The notes under the pieces: model-generated
Seen by the model: the letters and a program-made list of their open reading frames with translations, nothing else
Told to the model about the DNA's origin: nothing
Databases searched by the model: none
Part shown: in pieces, positions 8,255 through 16,967 of the stretch
How positions within the stretch are numbered: the stretch's first letter is position 1
Layout: each line of letters starts with the position of its first letter
Assembly (NCBI GenBank): GCA_902597215.1
Contig: CACJWU010000003.1
Coordinates: 1 to 43,806, forward strand
Source: an uncultured Pelagibacteraceae bacterium
Lineage (GTDB): Bacteria > Pseudomonadota > Alphaproteobacteria > Pelagibacterales > Pelagibacteraceae
Direction: 5' to 3'
DNA length: 43,806 nucleotides
Position numbers and translations under genes: made by a program

Positions 8255-9000
8255 TTTAAAATAAATTGAAATAATTTTATTGGAAATCTAGCTAAAATAA
8301 AGAACCAATTAGAATAAATTTTATTTTCTTTAAAAGATCTTAGTATTTCTTGATTAGAGATTAAATTACTTTTTATTGATGCAGTACTTTTACCTCCCAT
8401 TGACATTATTACAAATTTTTCGTCTGTGGTTTTAAAAGAAATATTGAACTTTAAAAAAATTCTCAAAAAAAATTCAAAATCCCCTGCGATTTCATAATTT
8501 AATTTATAAATACCACATTTTTCATATACACTTTTTTTAATAAAAGTTGATGGGTGAGGAGGTGAATATCCAAAATACAACATCCATTTTTTGAAAAATC
8601 TAGAATTATATTTTCTTAATATTAAATTCGAATTAACTTTTTTAATTAATGTTGTACCAATTAAACACTCTAGGTCTGGTTTTGTAACAAAATTTTTATG
8701 TACAATATTTAAAACATCATTATTAAAAAATATATCATCTGAATGAATTATTGAAATTATATCTCCATTCGAAAGATTAATACCTTTATTAATTGCATCA
8801 AAAATTCCTGTATCTTTCTTAGAAATTACGTTATCAATTTTATTTTTAAATTTTTCAATTATTTCTAAAGTACCATCAGTTGAGCCTCCGTCGATTATAA
8901 TATACTCAAAATTTTTAAAATTTTGGGATAAGACAGAATTAATTGTTTTTTCAATTGTTTTTACACTATTATAACAAACCGTAATTACTGAAATCTTCAT
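8251..9000 (-). CDS. Glycosyltransferase family 2 (WcaA-like)
   Basis: This is a complete 249-residue soluble GT-A glycosyltransferase. MKISVITVCYN opens the Rossmann-like nucleotide-binding fold, IDGGSTDGT is at 36-44, KDTGIFDAINKG at 62-73 is a strong signature of the WcaA/colanic-acid subgroup, and the metal-binding HSDD is at 86-89. It would add one sugar to the growing lipid-linked oligosaccharide in the cytoplasm. It is nine bases downstream of a GT4 gene and overlaps the ligase gene as ATGA. Donor and linkage are unknown. Confidence 0.9.
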   Translation of the reverse strand: MKISVITVCYNSVKTIEKTINSVLSQNFKNFEYIIIDGGSTDGTLEIIEKFKNKIDNVISKKDTGIFDAINKGINLSNGDIISIIHSDDIFFNNDVLNIVHKNFVTKPDLECLIGTTLIKKVNSNLILRKYNSRFFKKWMLYFGYSPPHPSTFIKKSVYEKCGIYKLNYEIAGDFEFFLRIFLKFNISFKTTDEKFVIMSMGGKSTASIKSNLISNQEILRSFKENKIYSNWFFILARFPIKLFQFILK

Positions 9001-9009
9001 TTTTTTATT

Positions 9010-10149
9010 TTAAATAATTTTTTTTATTGATTTAATAGTTTCATCGCTAGTAAATTTTTTTATTTTTTTTTTTACATTTTTTTTCATAGTTTTTAGTTTT
9101 TTTATGTTTAGTATAATTTTATTGAAATGAGAAAATAGTTCTTTTATATTGCCACAATTGTAGGAGTATCCTGTAACCCCACTTTCAATTAAATCTTTAG
9201 TAGCGCCAGACTCTTTTGTTGCAATCACAGGAACACCTGATGCCATGGCCTCATTTACCACAAGTCCCCATGTTTCATATTTTGATGTTAAAATTAACAA
9301 ATCACTAATTGAATAAACTTCTCGAATTTTTTTTTGATTAAGAAAACCCAGCATTGAAATATTTTTTAATTTATGGCTGTTGATAAAATTTTTACAATAA
9401 AAATTTAATTCCCCGCTTCCAATAATCAAAAAATGAATTCTTTTATTATTTTGAAATTTATGTGCTAATTTTAAAAAATCATGAGGATTTTTTCTATCAA
9501 TTAATTTACCAACGAAAATAACTATCTTTTTATTCTTTAAATTCAATTTTTTTCTTAAATTTTTTTTATTTAAATTTTTTTCAAAAAAGCTGTTTTCCAC
9601 GAAATAAGGAGCATAATAAAGTTTTTTTTTGGGAACCCCATGAAAAGAATAAAAATCTTTATTTAAAGAACCTATATATAGAAAATAATCAAAAAATTTT
9701 AAATAAACTTTCAAAATGCAAAATTTTAAATATTTCTTAATTAATGAAATTTTTGAATTTAAGTTTGTTTCTACTCTTAAAATTGTTTTAATTCCTAATT
9801 TTTTTGCTATTAAAAAAGCTTTAAGGTAAATAGTCTTATTCCAACCAAAGATTAATATTGCATCATAATGGTTTCTCTTTAAAATTTTTTCAAGATTTTT
9901 AAAAGACAAATTAAAATCAAAAATAGTATTTTTTTGATTTTTTGAAAAATAGCTTTTATAACCCTTTAAAGGATTTTTATAAGTATCCCAATTAAATTTT
10001 AAACTAAATTCTGAATCAGCAATTTTAGAAGATAAACCGTGAGTTGAGGCAAAAAAAACATCTGCTTTAATTTTATATTTATTGAATTTTTTAAAAAGTG
10101 GTATTTGATATTGAATTGGATGGGTAGTTATTATGGCAATCTTTTTCAT
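9010..10149 (-). CDS. Glycosyltransferase family 4 (GT-B fold)
   Basis: The 379-residue GT-B enzyme has an N-terminal acceptor domain starting IAIITTHPIQYQIPLF and a C-terminal donor domain. The latter has KIVIFVGKLIDRKNPHD near residue 208 and the family's E-x7-E motif in YETWGLVVNEAMASGVPVI. Both glutamates are present. The HPIQYQIPLF opening recurs in GT4 enzymes of capsule and LPS loci. It sits 33 bases downstream of the carbamoyltransferase, the widest gap in this operon, and 9 bases upstream of a GT2 gene. Sugar specificity is unknown. Confidence 0.9.
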   Translation of the reverse strand: MKKIAIITTHPIQYQIPLFKKFNKYKIKADVFFASTHGLSSKIADSEFSLKFNWDTYKNPLKGYKSYFSKNQKNTIFDFNLSFKNLEKILKRNHYDAILIFGWNKTIYLKAFLIAKKLGIKTILRVETNLNSKISLIKKYLKFCILKVYLKFFDYFLYIGSLNKDFYSFHGVPKKKLYYAPYFVENSFFEKNLNKKNLRKKLNLKNKKIVIFVGKLIDRKNPHDFLKLAHKFQNNKRIHFLIIGSGELNFYCKNFINSHKLKNISMLGFLNQKKIREVYSISDLLILTSKYETWGLVVNEAMASGVPVIATKESGATKDLIESGVTGYSYNCGNIKELFSHFNKIILNIKKLKTMKKNVKKKIKKFTSDETIKSIKKII

Positions 10150-10182
10150 GATCTTTAAATTTTTTGATATAATATTCTTAAT

Positions 10183-11928
10183 TTAACCTTGATTCCTACT
10201 AATTACCCAATTTTCAAGAACTAAAACATCCATTTTGGTTCTTTTAAAACAATTTATAGCTTCAACAGGCTTATTTACAATTGGTTCATTCTCATTAAAA
10301 GATGTATTTAAAATTATTGGAACATTGGTATTTTCGAAAAAATTTTTTATCAAATTATAATATTTTTCATTATCTGTTTTATTAACGGTTTGAAGTCGTC
10401 CAGTACCATCGACATGAGTAACACCAGGAATTATTTTTTGTTTCTCCTCTTTAATTTTATATACCTCACTCATGTATGGAACTTTTTTTTTTAGTTCAAA
10501 CCAATCTCCAACGTATTCTTCTAAAATCGAGGGGGCAAATGGTCTAAAACTCTCTCTACGTTTTATTTTACTATTGATTATATCTTTAATTTTTGGATTT
10601 CTTGCGTCTGCAATAATAGATCTATTTCCAAGTGCTCTAGGCCCCCACTCCATCCTTCCTTGAAAAAATCCTATAACATTTCCTTTTAATAAATGACTTG
10701 TTAAGAATGAATATAGCTTTTCATTTTCTAGATATTCTAGATTAAATTGTAAGCTTATTTTTTCTTTATTTAAAACTTTAAAAATTTCTTCATTAGTAAA
10801 TGAATTTCCTAAATAAGAGTAATTCTTTATATCAAATTCATAATTCAATTCTTTTTTTAAAAATGACAAAGATGAACCAACAGATCCACCCGCATCCCCT
10901 GGGTTTGGACTGATATAAATGTTTTTAAATTTCGTATTACTTAATATTTTTCCATTAGCTACAGAATTCATTGCACAGCCACCAGATAAATTTAAATTAT
11001 AAATATCTTTATATTTTTTATTTAGTAAATTTAAAATATGAAAAAAAACATCCTCGTAAACAGCCTGTGTTGATTTTGCTATATCCATATGCCTTTGGTC
11101 AATTTTATCATTAGAATTTCTATTTTTTCCCAACAAATCTAAAAGTTTTTTTGAATATAAATTCTCGTAAATAAATTGACCATTCTCACTAACATGAAAA
11201 ATTTTTTGTTTATGGTGTTTAAAGTAATCTAAATTAAGCTTAAATCCTTTATCATTTTTAATAACTAATTTAGAAATCTCTTTATAAAACTTTGGTTCTC
11301 CATAGGGTGATAAACCCATGACCTTATATTCATCTCCATACGATTTAAATCCTAAGAATTGTGTTAAAGATTGATAAAAAATTCCTAATGAATGTGGAAA
11401 ATAAATCTTATTATCTAATTTAAAATTATCTTGATAACTTAAACCCCAAGCGCAACTAGCAAAATCTCCAAACCCGTCTAATGATAAATTTACTGAATCT
11501 TTATAACCACAACTGAACATTGATGAAGCAATATGAGATTCATGATGATCAATAAATTTTATTTTGCCTTTAAATCTATTAATTGGATCAATTTTTAGAA
11601 TTTGTTTTTTTAATGATATTTTACTTTTTGTATTTCTTAAACTTTGAAAAGCAATTCCCAAAGAAAAAGGATTTGAAAAAATAAATCCAATTTTTTTCAG
11701 CAAAGATGAAAATGGATTTGAATTAATTGTGATAAAATCAACATCTGAAAGATTAATTTTTGCTTCACTAAGGCAGTATTTTATTGCGTTTTCTGGGAAT
11801 AAACTAGTATGTTTTACTCTCAAAAATCTCTCTTCCTCTGAAGCTGCAATCAATTTATTATTTTTAAATATACACGCAGAAGTATCTGAATGAAGAAAAT
11901 TAATTCCAATTGTATAATTTGTCTTCAT
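10183..11928 (-). CDS. Carbamoyltransferase of the NodU/CmcH family
   Basis: The protein is 581 residues from the ATG at 11928, which overlaps the upstream TGA as ATGA. A TTG nine bases earlier is also in frame but less likely. This family transfers a carbamoyl group from carbamoyl phosphate, through carbamoyl-adenylate, to a hydroxyl of a sugar or antibiotic. The N-terminal Kae1-like domain shows LHSDTSACIF (12-21), EEERF near 32, HHESHIAS (128-135), DGFGDFAS (151-158) and LSGGCAMN (about 315). The C-terminal YrdC-like part has FQGRMEWGPRALGNRS (422-437) and FRPFAPSI. All hallmark motifs are present and length is normal. Position among glycosyltransferases implies O-carbamoylation of a sugar in the surface glycan. 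Confidence 0.92.
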   Translation of the reverse strand: MKTNYTIGINFLHSDTSACIFKNNKLIAASEEERFLRVKHTSLFPENAIKYCLSEAKINLSDVDFITINSNPFSSLLKKIGFIFSNPFSLGIAFQSLRNTKSKISLKKQILKIDPINRFKGKIKFIDHHESHIASSMFSCGYKDSVNLSLDGFGDFASCAWGLSYQDNFKLDNKIYFPHSLGIFYQSLTQFLGFKSYGDEYKVMGLSPYGEPKFYKEISKLVIKNDKGFKLNLDYFKHHKQKIFHVSENGQFIYENLYSKKLLDLLGKNRNSNDKIDQRHMDIAKSTQAVYEDVFFHILNLLNKKYKDIYNLNLSGGCAMNSVANGKILSNTKFKNIYISPNPGDAGGSVGSSLSFLKKELNYEFDIKNYSYLGNSFTNEEIFKVLNKEKISLQFNLEYLENEKLYSFLTSHLLKGNVIGFFQGRMEWGPRALGNRSIIADARNPKIKDIINSKIKRRESFRPFAPSILEEYVGDWFELKKKVPYMSEVYKIKEEKQKIIPGVTHVDGTGRLQTVNKTDNEKYYNLIKNFFENTNVPIILNTSFNENEPIVNKPVEAINCFKRTKMDVLVLENWVISRNQG

Positions 11929-13016
11929 ATAATCCAATCTGATGATGATTTAGAACCACAATGAATATCTTGATAAATTTTCAAAACTCTTTCACTACAA
12001 AATTGATTATCAAATTTATCCTCAATTAGCTTTCTTGCATTCTTACCCATCTTGGCCAAATCTTTTTTGCTTAATTGAATTAAAGACTCCGTAAGGTTTT
12101 TTGCGCTTAACTCAATAACAATTCCAGCATTATATTCTTCTACTAAAGATAATCGACACTGTTTAGAAATAATAACAGGTGTTGACAGAGCTAAAGCCTC
12201 TTTTAAAGCAATTGAGTCTCCTTCCTCAAATGATGGAAGTACAAAAACACTGGCCTTTGATAAATAGTTTATTTTTTCATCTCTTTTAACAAAATTTTTA
12301 AATCTCAAATTATCTCCAAGATTACTGTTTTTAATCTTTTCTTTAATAAATTTAAGATATTTTTCCTCACCAGGTCCACAAATTTCAAACTCAAAATTAT
12401 TAAAAAAATCTTTAGGCAGTAATTTTACTGCTTCTATTAAAATTTCAATTCCTTTTTTTTTATGAATTCTTCCAAAGAAAATTATTTTCTTTTTTTCTAA
12501 AATTTGATTACCTCTTTTTAAAAATTTCTTAATATCTATCCCATTTGGGATTATAAAAACATTATTGAACTTAAAGTTATTTTTTGCATCATTAAATTCC
12601 TCTAAATTAGAAAAAAACTGAGCGCTGGCAGCTTTAAAAATATCTCTAAGAAAAATATTGATAAAAATTTTTTTTTTAAATGTACTCTGGTTTAAAGACC
12701 ATTGATCCAAATGACCGTGACCAACAAATAAAAATTTACATGATAATCTTTTTGCAAAGCTGCATAATAGAATTATCTTTAAAGACCATATTTCATGAAA
12801 GTGAATAACATCATATTTCTTTAAAAACTTATAAATCTTTTTTTTAGAGGAAAAATTAAAAAAAATCTTTAACAAATAAAATAAAGAAATCCTCTCTAAT
12901 TGTAAAACATCTATTATTTTTTCTTTCTTGTTAATAACTCGTATTTGATTCCTTAGAACTTCTGGTGGTCCTCCCCTCTCTTCTTTTAAATTAGTTATAA
13001 CAGATAATATTCGCAT
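11925..13016 (-). CDS. Glycosyltransferase family 4 (GT-B fold)
   Basis: This 363-residue GT-B protein has an N-terminal acceptor domain opening with MRILSVITNLKEERGGPP. Its glycine-rich GGPPEVLRN loop is common in GT4 enzymes. The donor domain holds IIFFGRIHKKKGIEILIEA and the E-x7-E pair in FEEGDSIALKEALALSTPVI. It is one of three consecutive reading frames (11925-14048 plus the carbamoyltransferase) linked by 3- or 4-base junctions. It resembles the adjacent GT4 at 13020 in the donor domain, which suggests an old duplication. Donor sugar unknown. Confidence 0.9.
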   Translation of the reverse strand: MRILSVITNLKEERGGPPEVLRNQIRVINKKEKIIDVLQLERISLFYLLKIFFNFSSKKKIYKFLKKYDVIHFHEIWSLKIILLCSFAKRLSCKFLFVGHGHLDQWSLNQSTFKKKIFINIFLRDIFKAASAQFFSNLEEFNDAKNNFKFNNVFIIPNGIDIKKFLKRGNQILEKKKIIFFGRIHKKKGIEILIEAVKLLPKDFFNNFEFEICGPGEEKYLKFIKEKIKNSNLGDNLRFKNFVKRDEKINYLSKASVFVLPSFEEGDSIALKEALALSTPVIISKQCRLSLVEEYNAGIVIELSAKNLTESLIQLSKKDLAKMGKNARKLIEDKFDNQFCSERVLKIYQDIHCGSKSSSDWII

Positions 13017-13019
13017 AAA

Positions 13020-14048
13020 TTACATTAAACTTTCATACATTCTAATATATTTTTTGATAACTAAATCATGATTATATTTTTCATCAATTAATTTTTTACC
13101 ATTTAAACCCATTCTATCTAATTCATTTATTGAATAAGATAAAAAAATACTTAAATTTTTTCTCAAATTATCCCTAGTCATTTCAAATATTTTTCCAGCA
13201 TTATAATTTTCTATTTCTTTCCAAGGAGTAGCAGTGGTTGTAAGAACAGGTAAACTGTGTGCTAACGCTTCACCAATTGAAATACCAAAATTTTCACTTT
13301 TACTTGGTAACAAAAAACAATTTGCAGATAAAAAAATTTTTCTTTTACTTTCCGTGTTGTAAACTGGGTCAAAAATTTTTACACGATCATCTAAATTGAG
13401 TTTTTTAATCGTTTTTTTAACTAGACTAAAGTAATTGATGTTACTCACTGGACCATATACTTCTAAAATCCAATCTCTTGGATTTATCTCTGACCAAGTT
13501 TCAACCAGCTCTAACAAACCTTTTTTTTCGTGAATTCTTGAGAAAAAAATTGCCTTTTTGATTTTGTTTATTTCCTTTTTTTTTTCATCAACTTGATCAA
13601 TTCCATGGGGTATGATGAATGTTTTAGTATTAATTCCTAAATTTTTTACATTAAAATTTTCGATTTCACTAGTTGCATGGATAGCATCACAAGAATTTAA
13701 TATTCTTTTTTGATACAGCCAAAAAGCTAAATTTTTTTTCAGTTTTTTTTGAGACATTGACCAAGGCTCTAATGCACCTAAGGGACTCATGATTATTTTT
13801 TTATTTTTTTTTTTTGCAACCCTGTGAGCTTTTATTATGAAAGGTTGCCAAAGACCATATAGATGAATTATATCGAAATCTTCAAAAATTTCCTCATAAT
13901 CAAGTGAATAAGTATATCCACCGTTTTTTTTAAATATTAATTTAAATTTAATTCCGTTTTTATTTAAATTGTGCAATTTATTAGAAATAGCATAATATGG
14001 TCCTCCATATCCCTCAAAATGACTGTCAGTCCCTACTAAAATTTTCAT
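13020..14048 (-). CDS. Glycosyltransferase family 4 (GT-B fold)
   Basis: This 342-residue GT-B glycosyltransferase has DSHFEGYGGPYYAISN in the N-terminal nucleotide/acceptor domain. The donor domain has AIFFSRIHEKKGLLELVE near residue 168 and the E-x7-E motif in SENFGISIGEALAHSLPVL. The RIHEKKG signature and the GGP loop are shared with the next gene, so the two are probably paralogues acting on successive sugars. Its ATG overlaps the upstream dehydratase as ATGA, and the following GT4 starts three bases after its stop. Confidence 0.9.
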   Translation of the reverse strand: MKILVGTDSHFEGYGGPYYAISNKLHNLNKNGIKFKLIFKKNGGYTYSLDYEEIFEDFDIIHLYGLWQPFIIKAHRVAKKKNKKIIMSPLGALEPWSMSQKKLKKNLAFWLYQKRILNSCDAIHATSEIENFNVKNLGINTKTFIIPHGIDQVDEKKKEINKIKKAIFFSRIHEKKGLLELVETWSEINPRDWILEVYGPVSNINYFSLVKKTIKKLNLDDRVKIFDPVYNTESKRKIFLSANCFLLPSKSENFGISIGEALAHSLPVLTTTATPWKEIENYNAGKIFEMTRDNLRKNLSIFLSYSINELDRMGLNGKKLIDEKYNHDLVIKKYIRMYESLM

Positions 14049-15007
14049 AGGTATCTATTTGGATATCTTTTTATATTTTTTTTATACCAATCTATTATTT
14101 CTGAGATTTTATCCTCAACTCTAACTTTCGGTTTCCATCCAAGTTTTTTAATCTTGCTAAAATTTACACTGTATCGATAATCATTGAATGGTCTATCTTT
14201 TGTAAATGAGATAAATTTTTTAAAATTCATATTCATCTTTTTTGCAATCATTTTTGTTATTTCAATGTTTTTATATTCAAATTTAGATCCAACGTTATAG
14301 ATTTCATTACTCTTACCTTTCATAATAATTTTATTGACCGCTTTACAAAAATCTCCAATAAATAAAAAGGATCTTTTTTGAAGTCCATTTCCGTGTAAAT
14401 AAAACTTTTTCTTTTTGATCATGCTCCAACAGCATCCCGCTATAAGCTTTTCTGGATGTTGTCTTGTACCAAAAATATTATTTGCCCTGATGATAATAGT
14501 TGGAAGGTTATATGAATGGCTATAGCCGTTTATTATCATTTCTGCAGCAGCTTTTGAACTTGAATATGGATTTGAAGGATTGAATCCAGATGTTTCCTTG
14601 AAACTTGATTTATAAATTTCTCCATAAATTTCATCAGTACTTATATGAAGAATTTTTTTAACATTATATTTTTTACAAAAATCAAGTACATGTTTTGTAC
14701 CTAAAACATTAGTAAGTATAAATTCATCAGTTAGGTTAAAAGAGTTATCCACATGACTTTCAGCTGCAGCATTAATGACTAAATCACAACCTTTTATATT
14801 TTTTTCCAAATACTTAATATCATTTAAATCTTTTTTTACTAATTTTACTCTTTTGTTAAGTAAAATATGTTTAATATTCTTTATACTTCCAGCATAAGTT
14901 ATTTTGTCATAAATTATTATTTTGGATTTTTTGTAATTATTGAAAATATACTCAGTTAAATGAGATCCAACAAATCCACATCCTCCTGTAATTAATATTT
15001 TACGCAT
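14045..15007 (-). CDS. dTDP-glucose 4,6-dehydratase-like SDR (RfbB/RmlB family)
   Basis: This is a 320-residue extended SDR with complete 4,6-dehydratase machinery. The cofactor motif is TGGCGFVGSH (7-16), AAESHVDNS is at 81-89, the Thr-Asp-Glu triad is T124/D125/E126 in STDEIYGE, and the YxxxK pair is Y148/K152. DKITYAGS near residue 34-41 and the RANNIFGTRQHPEKLI segment are typical of RmlB. It is somewhat shorter than the usual 350 residues. The other dTDP-rhamnose genes rfbA and rfbC are not in this window, so either they lie elsewhere or the product feeds another deoxy sugar. An RmlD-like but degenerate SDR lies directly upstream with an 8-base overlap. Confidence 0.88.
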   Translation of the reverse strand: MRKILITGGCGFVGSHLTEYIFNNYKKSKIIIYDKITYAGSIKNIKHILLNKRVKLVKKDLNDIKYLEKNIKGCDLVINAAAESHVDNSFNLTDEFILTNVLGTKHVLDFCKKYNVKKILHISTDEIYGEIYKSSFKETSGFNPSNPYSSSKAAAEMIINGYSHSYNLPTIIIRANNIFGTRQHPEKLIAGCCWSMIKKKKFYLHGNGLQKRSFLFIGDFCKAVNKIIMKGKSNEIYNVGSKFEYKNIEITKMIAKKMNMNFKKFISFTKDRPFNDYRYSVNFSKIKKLGWKPKVRVEDKISEIIDWYKKNIKRYPNRYL

Positions 15008-15803
15008 TTTTAAGTTTATTACCTAATTTTTTACAATAATTTAAAATCTCTTTTTTGCTCAATTTAAATTTAATTTTTTTTATTAATTTAGTATTATTTA
15101 ATACAAATGAGTCATTTTTAAGTTTTTTTTCATAAATAACTTTACCCTCCCCATACCCTTGAATAAGAGATTTACAAATCAAATCTATATTTAATTTAAT
15201 ACCAGATGAAATGTTATATGTGCCAACAATTTTATTTTTAATCATTTTATCTAAACATTTTGAAAAATATTCGAATGTCATAAAATCTTTATAAGTATTT
15301 TTATATAAATCAATTTTAATTTTTTTTTTCTTCTTAAGGTCATTAAGAGCTTTGGTAATAAACAAAGATTTATTTTGTAAGTCATATGCTAGAATATTCC
15401 CTATTCTTAATATAAGAAAATTTGGACTTTTTAACTTTTTTACAATTTTTTCAATCCTAATCTTATTTTTTTTATACATAAAATTTGACTTTACCTTTTT
15501 AGCTCTGTCAAAATTTGTTTTATAAACAAATCTTGTTGATGGTAAAATATAAATAATATTTTTATCTTTTATTAAATTACATATTTTTTGATCTAATTTA
15601 TTTGTCAAATTTAAATCTTTTACTCTTACGTTAGGATCAAGACTTAAATTAAAAACATGTGAATACTTTGTTAAATTTATTTTTGAAATATCTTTATAAT
15701 TAATTATATCAATTTTATTTCTAATTTGTGAAAATTTAAAATAATTACGTGATATAAAACTTCTTTTTCCAATTAATAAAACTTTAATTTTTTTTTTTTT
15801 CAT
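15000..15803 (-). CDS. Divergent RmlD-like SDR (NAD(P)-binding sugar reductase/epimerase)
   Basis: The 267-residue protein has the fold plan of an extended SDR but eroded motifs. The nucleotide loop reads LLIGKRSFISRN (10-20) where glycines are expected, the serine segment reads ILPSTRFVY, and a Tyr-Lys pair follows in FMYKKNKIRIEK. The ending TYNISSGIKLNIDLICKSLI is the usual SDR 'N-S-G' strand. Lying between a GT4 gene and an RmlB-like dehydratase with 4- and 8-base overlaps, it probably reduces or epimerises the dehydratase's 4-keto product. Very high lysine content and a run of 13 A directly after the ATG are notable. It might instead be a degenerate or non-catalytic family member. Confidence 0.65.
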   Translation of the reverse strand: MKKKKIKVLLIGKRSFISRNYFKFSQIRNKIDIINYKDISKINLTKYSHVFNLSLDPNVRVKDLNLTNKLDQKICNLIKDKNIIYILPSTRFVYKTNFDRAKKVKSNFMYKKNKIRIEKIVKKLKSPNFLILRIGNILAYDLQNKSLFITKALNDLKKKKKIKIDLYKNTYKDFMTFEYFSKCLDKMIKNKIVGTYNISSGIKLNIDLICKSLIQGYGEGKVIYEKKLKNDSFVLNNTKLIKKIKFKLSKKEILNYCKKLGNKLKNA

Positions 15804-16951
15804 TTTTGTTTATTTAAAATATCTAAATAATTTTTAATTATTTTTTCTCCATATTTTTTCCATGTTAAATAATTTGTAGATTTTTTCTTTGCATTTTTTC
15901 CCATCTTTCTTGAAATATCTGGATTTTCATATAAAAATTTCATTTTATTTTTTAACATCTCAACATCTCTAATTGGAATTATAAAACCATCTACATCAGT
16001 ATCTATAATGTCCTCGCTGCCAGAATTTGGAGTACATATCAATGGCAGCTCACATGCCATGGCTTGTAATTGAACCATTGAAAGTCCTTCCTCTAAACTA
16101 CAGGTAATAAAAGCATCTGAAATATTATAAAATTTATTTAAATCTTTTTGTTTTTGTGAATTATAAAATTTAATTTTTTTATTATTAAAAAACTTTGATA
16201 ACAATGGCTTTAATTCTTTATCTATATTTCCAACTATTATTAACTCTGAGTTTTCAAGATTTAAGTCACTAAATGCTCTCAATAGATAAACAATCCCTTT
16301 TCTAACAGAGCATTGTCCTACATAAATAAATCTATATATATTTGTATCTTTTTTGGTTATTTCTTTTTGAAAATCGTGAATATTTACACCATATGGTATT
16401 TTAATAATTTTTTCATTTTGAAATCCTTTATCAATAAAAGTTTTTTTTGCAAACTCACTTGGTACAATTATGTAATCAGCTAATTCATACTCTTTAAGTT
16501 CTTTATCAATTATGTTTTTAGAAGGTAAATTTGGTTTTATTCCTAACCTGTTATACTCTTGTAATAAGATATCTCGTTGAAACTTTATGTGAGTTGAGCC
16601 TCTCTCTAAAATTTTTATAACTTTATGTTTTTGGGCTTTTTGAAAAGAAGCAAGACTAAAACCTGACCAACCAACTAATATATCTGTTTCATTAAAATTT
16701 AAAATTTTTGATGCAGTTCTTTCAAAATAATTAGATATATAATCATCTAAAATTCTATTTATAAAAGGAATTCGTGAAATGATTTCTTTCGCAATTATTG
16801 TTCTAATCTTTTTAATATCAATTTTAAAATTTTTTTTTATATAAAATTTTGGATAGGAGGTTATCAACTGTAATAAATAACCTTTTTTATCGATTTCTTC
16901 TGCTAAGTTAAAAGCGTGAAATCTTCCCCCCACTAAAATAGTTATTTTCAT
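15800..16951 (-). CDS. Glycosyltransferase family 4 (GT-B fold)
   Basis: The 383-residue GT-B enzyme starts MKITILVGGRFHAFNLAEE, the acceptor-domain loop of a subgroup of capsule/LPS GT4 proteins. The conserved middle WSGFSLASFQKA and RGSTHIKFQ segments belong to the same subgroup. The donor domain has RFIYVGQCSVRKGIVYLL near residue 207 and the E-x7-E pair in EEGLSMVQLQAMACELPLI. It overlaps the downstream SDR as ATGA and follows the GT9 gene after 16 bases. Donor sugar is not predictable. Confidence 0.9.
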   Translation of the reverse strand: MKITILVGGRFHAFNLAEEIDKKGYLLQLITSYPKFYIKKNFKIDIKKIRTIIAKEIISRIPFINRILDDYISNYFERTASKILNFNETDILVGWSGFSLASFQKAQKHKVIKILERGSTHIKFQRDILLQEYNRLGIKPNLPSKNIIDKELKEYELADYIIVPSEFAKKTFIDKGFQNEKIIKIPYGVNIHDFQKEITKKDTNIYRFIYVGQCSVRKGIVYLLRAFSDLNLENSELIIVGNIDKELKPLLSKFFNNKKIKFYNSQKQKDLNKFYNISDAFITCSLEEGLSMVQLQAMACELPLICTPNSGSEDIIDTDVDGFIIPIRDVEMLKNKMKFLYENPDISRKMGKNAKKKSTNYLTWKKYGEKIIKNYLDILNKQK

Positions 16952-16967
16952 AAAAATAATTCATTAT

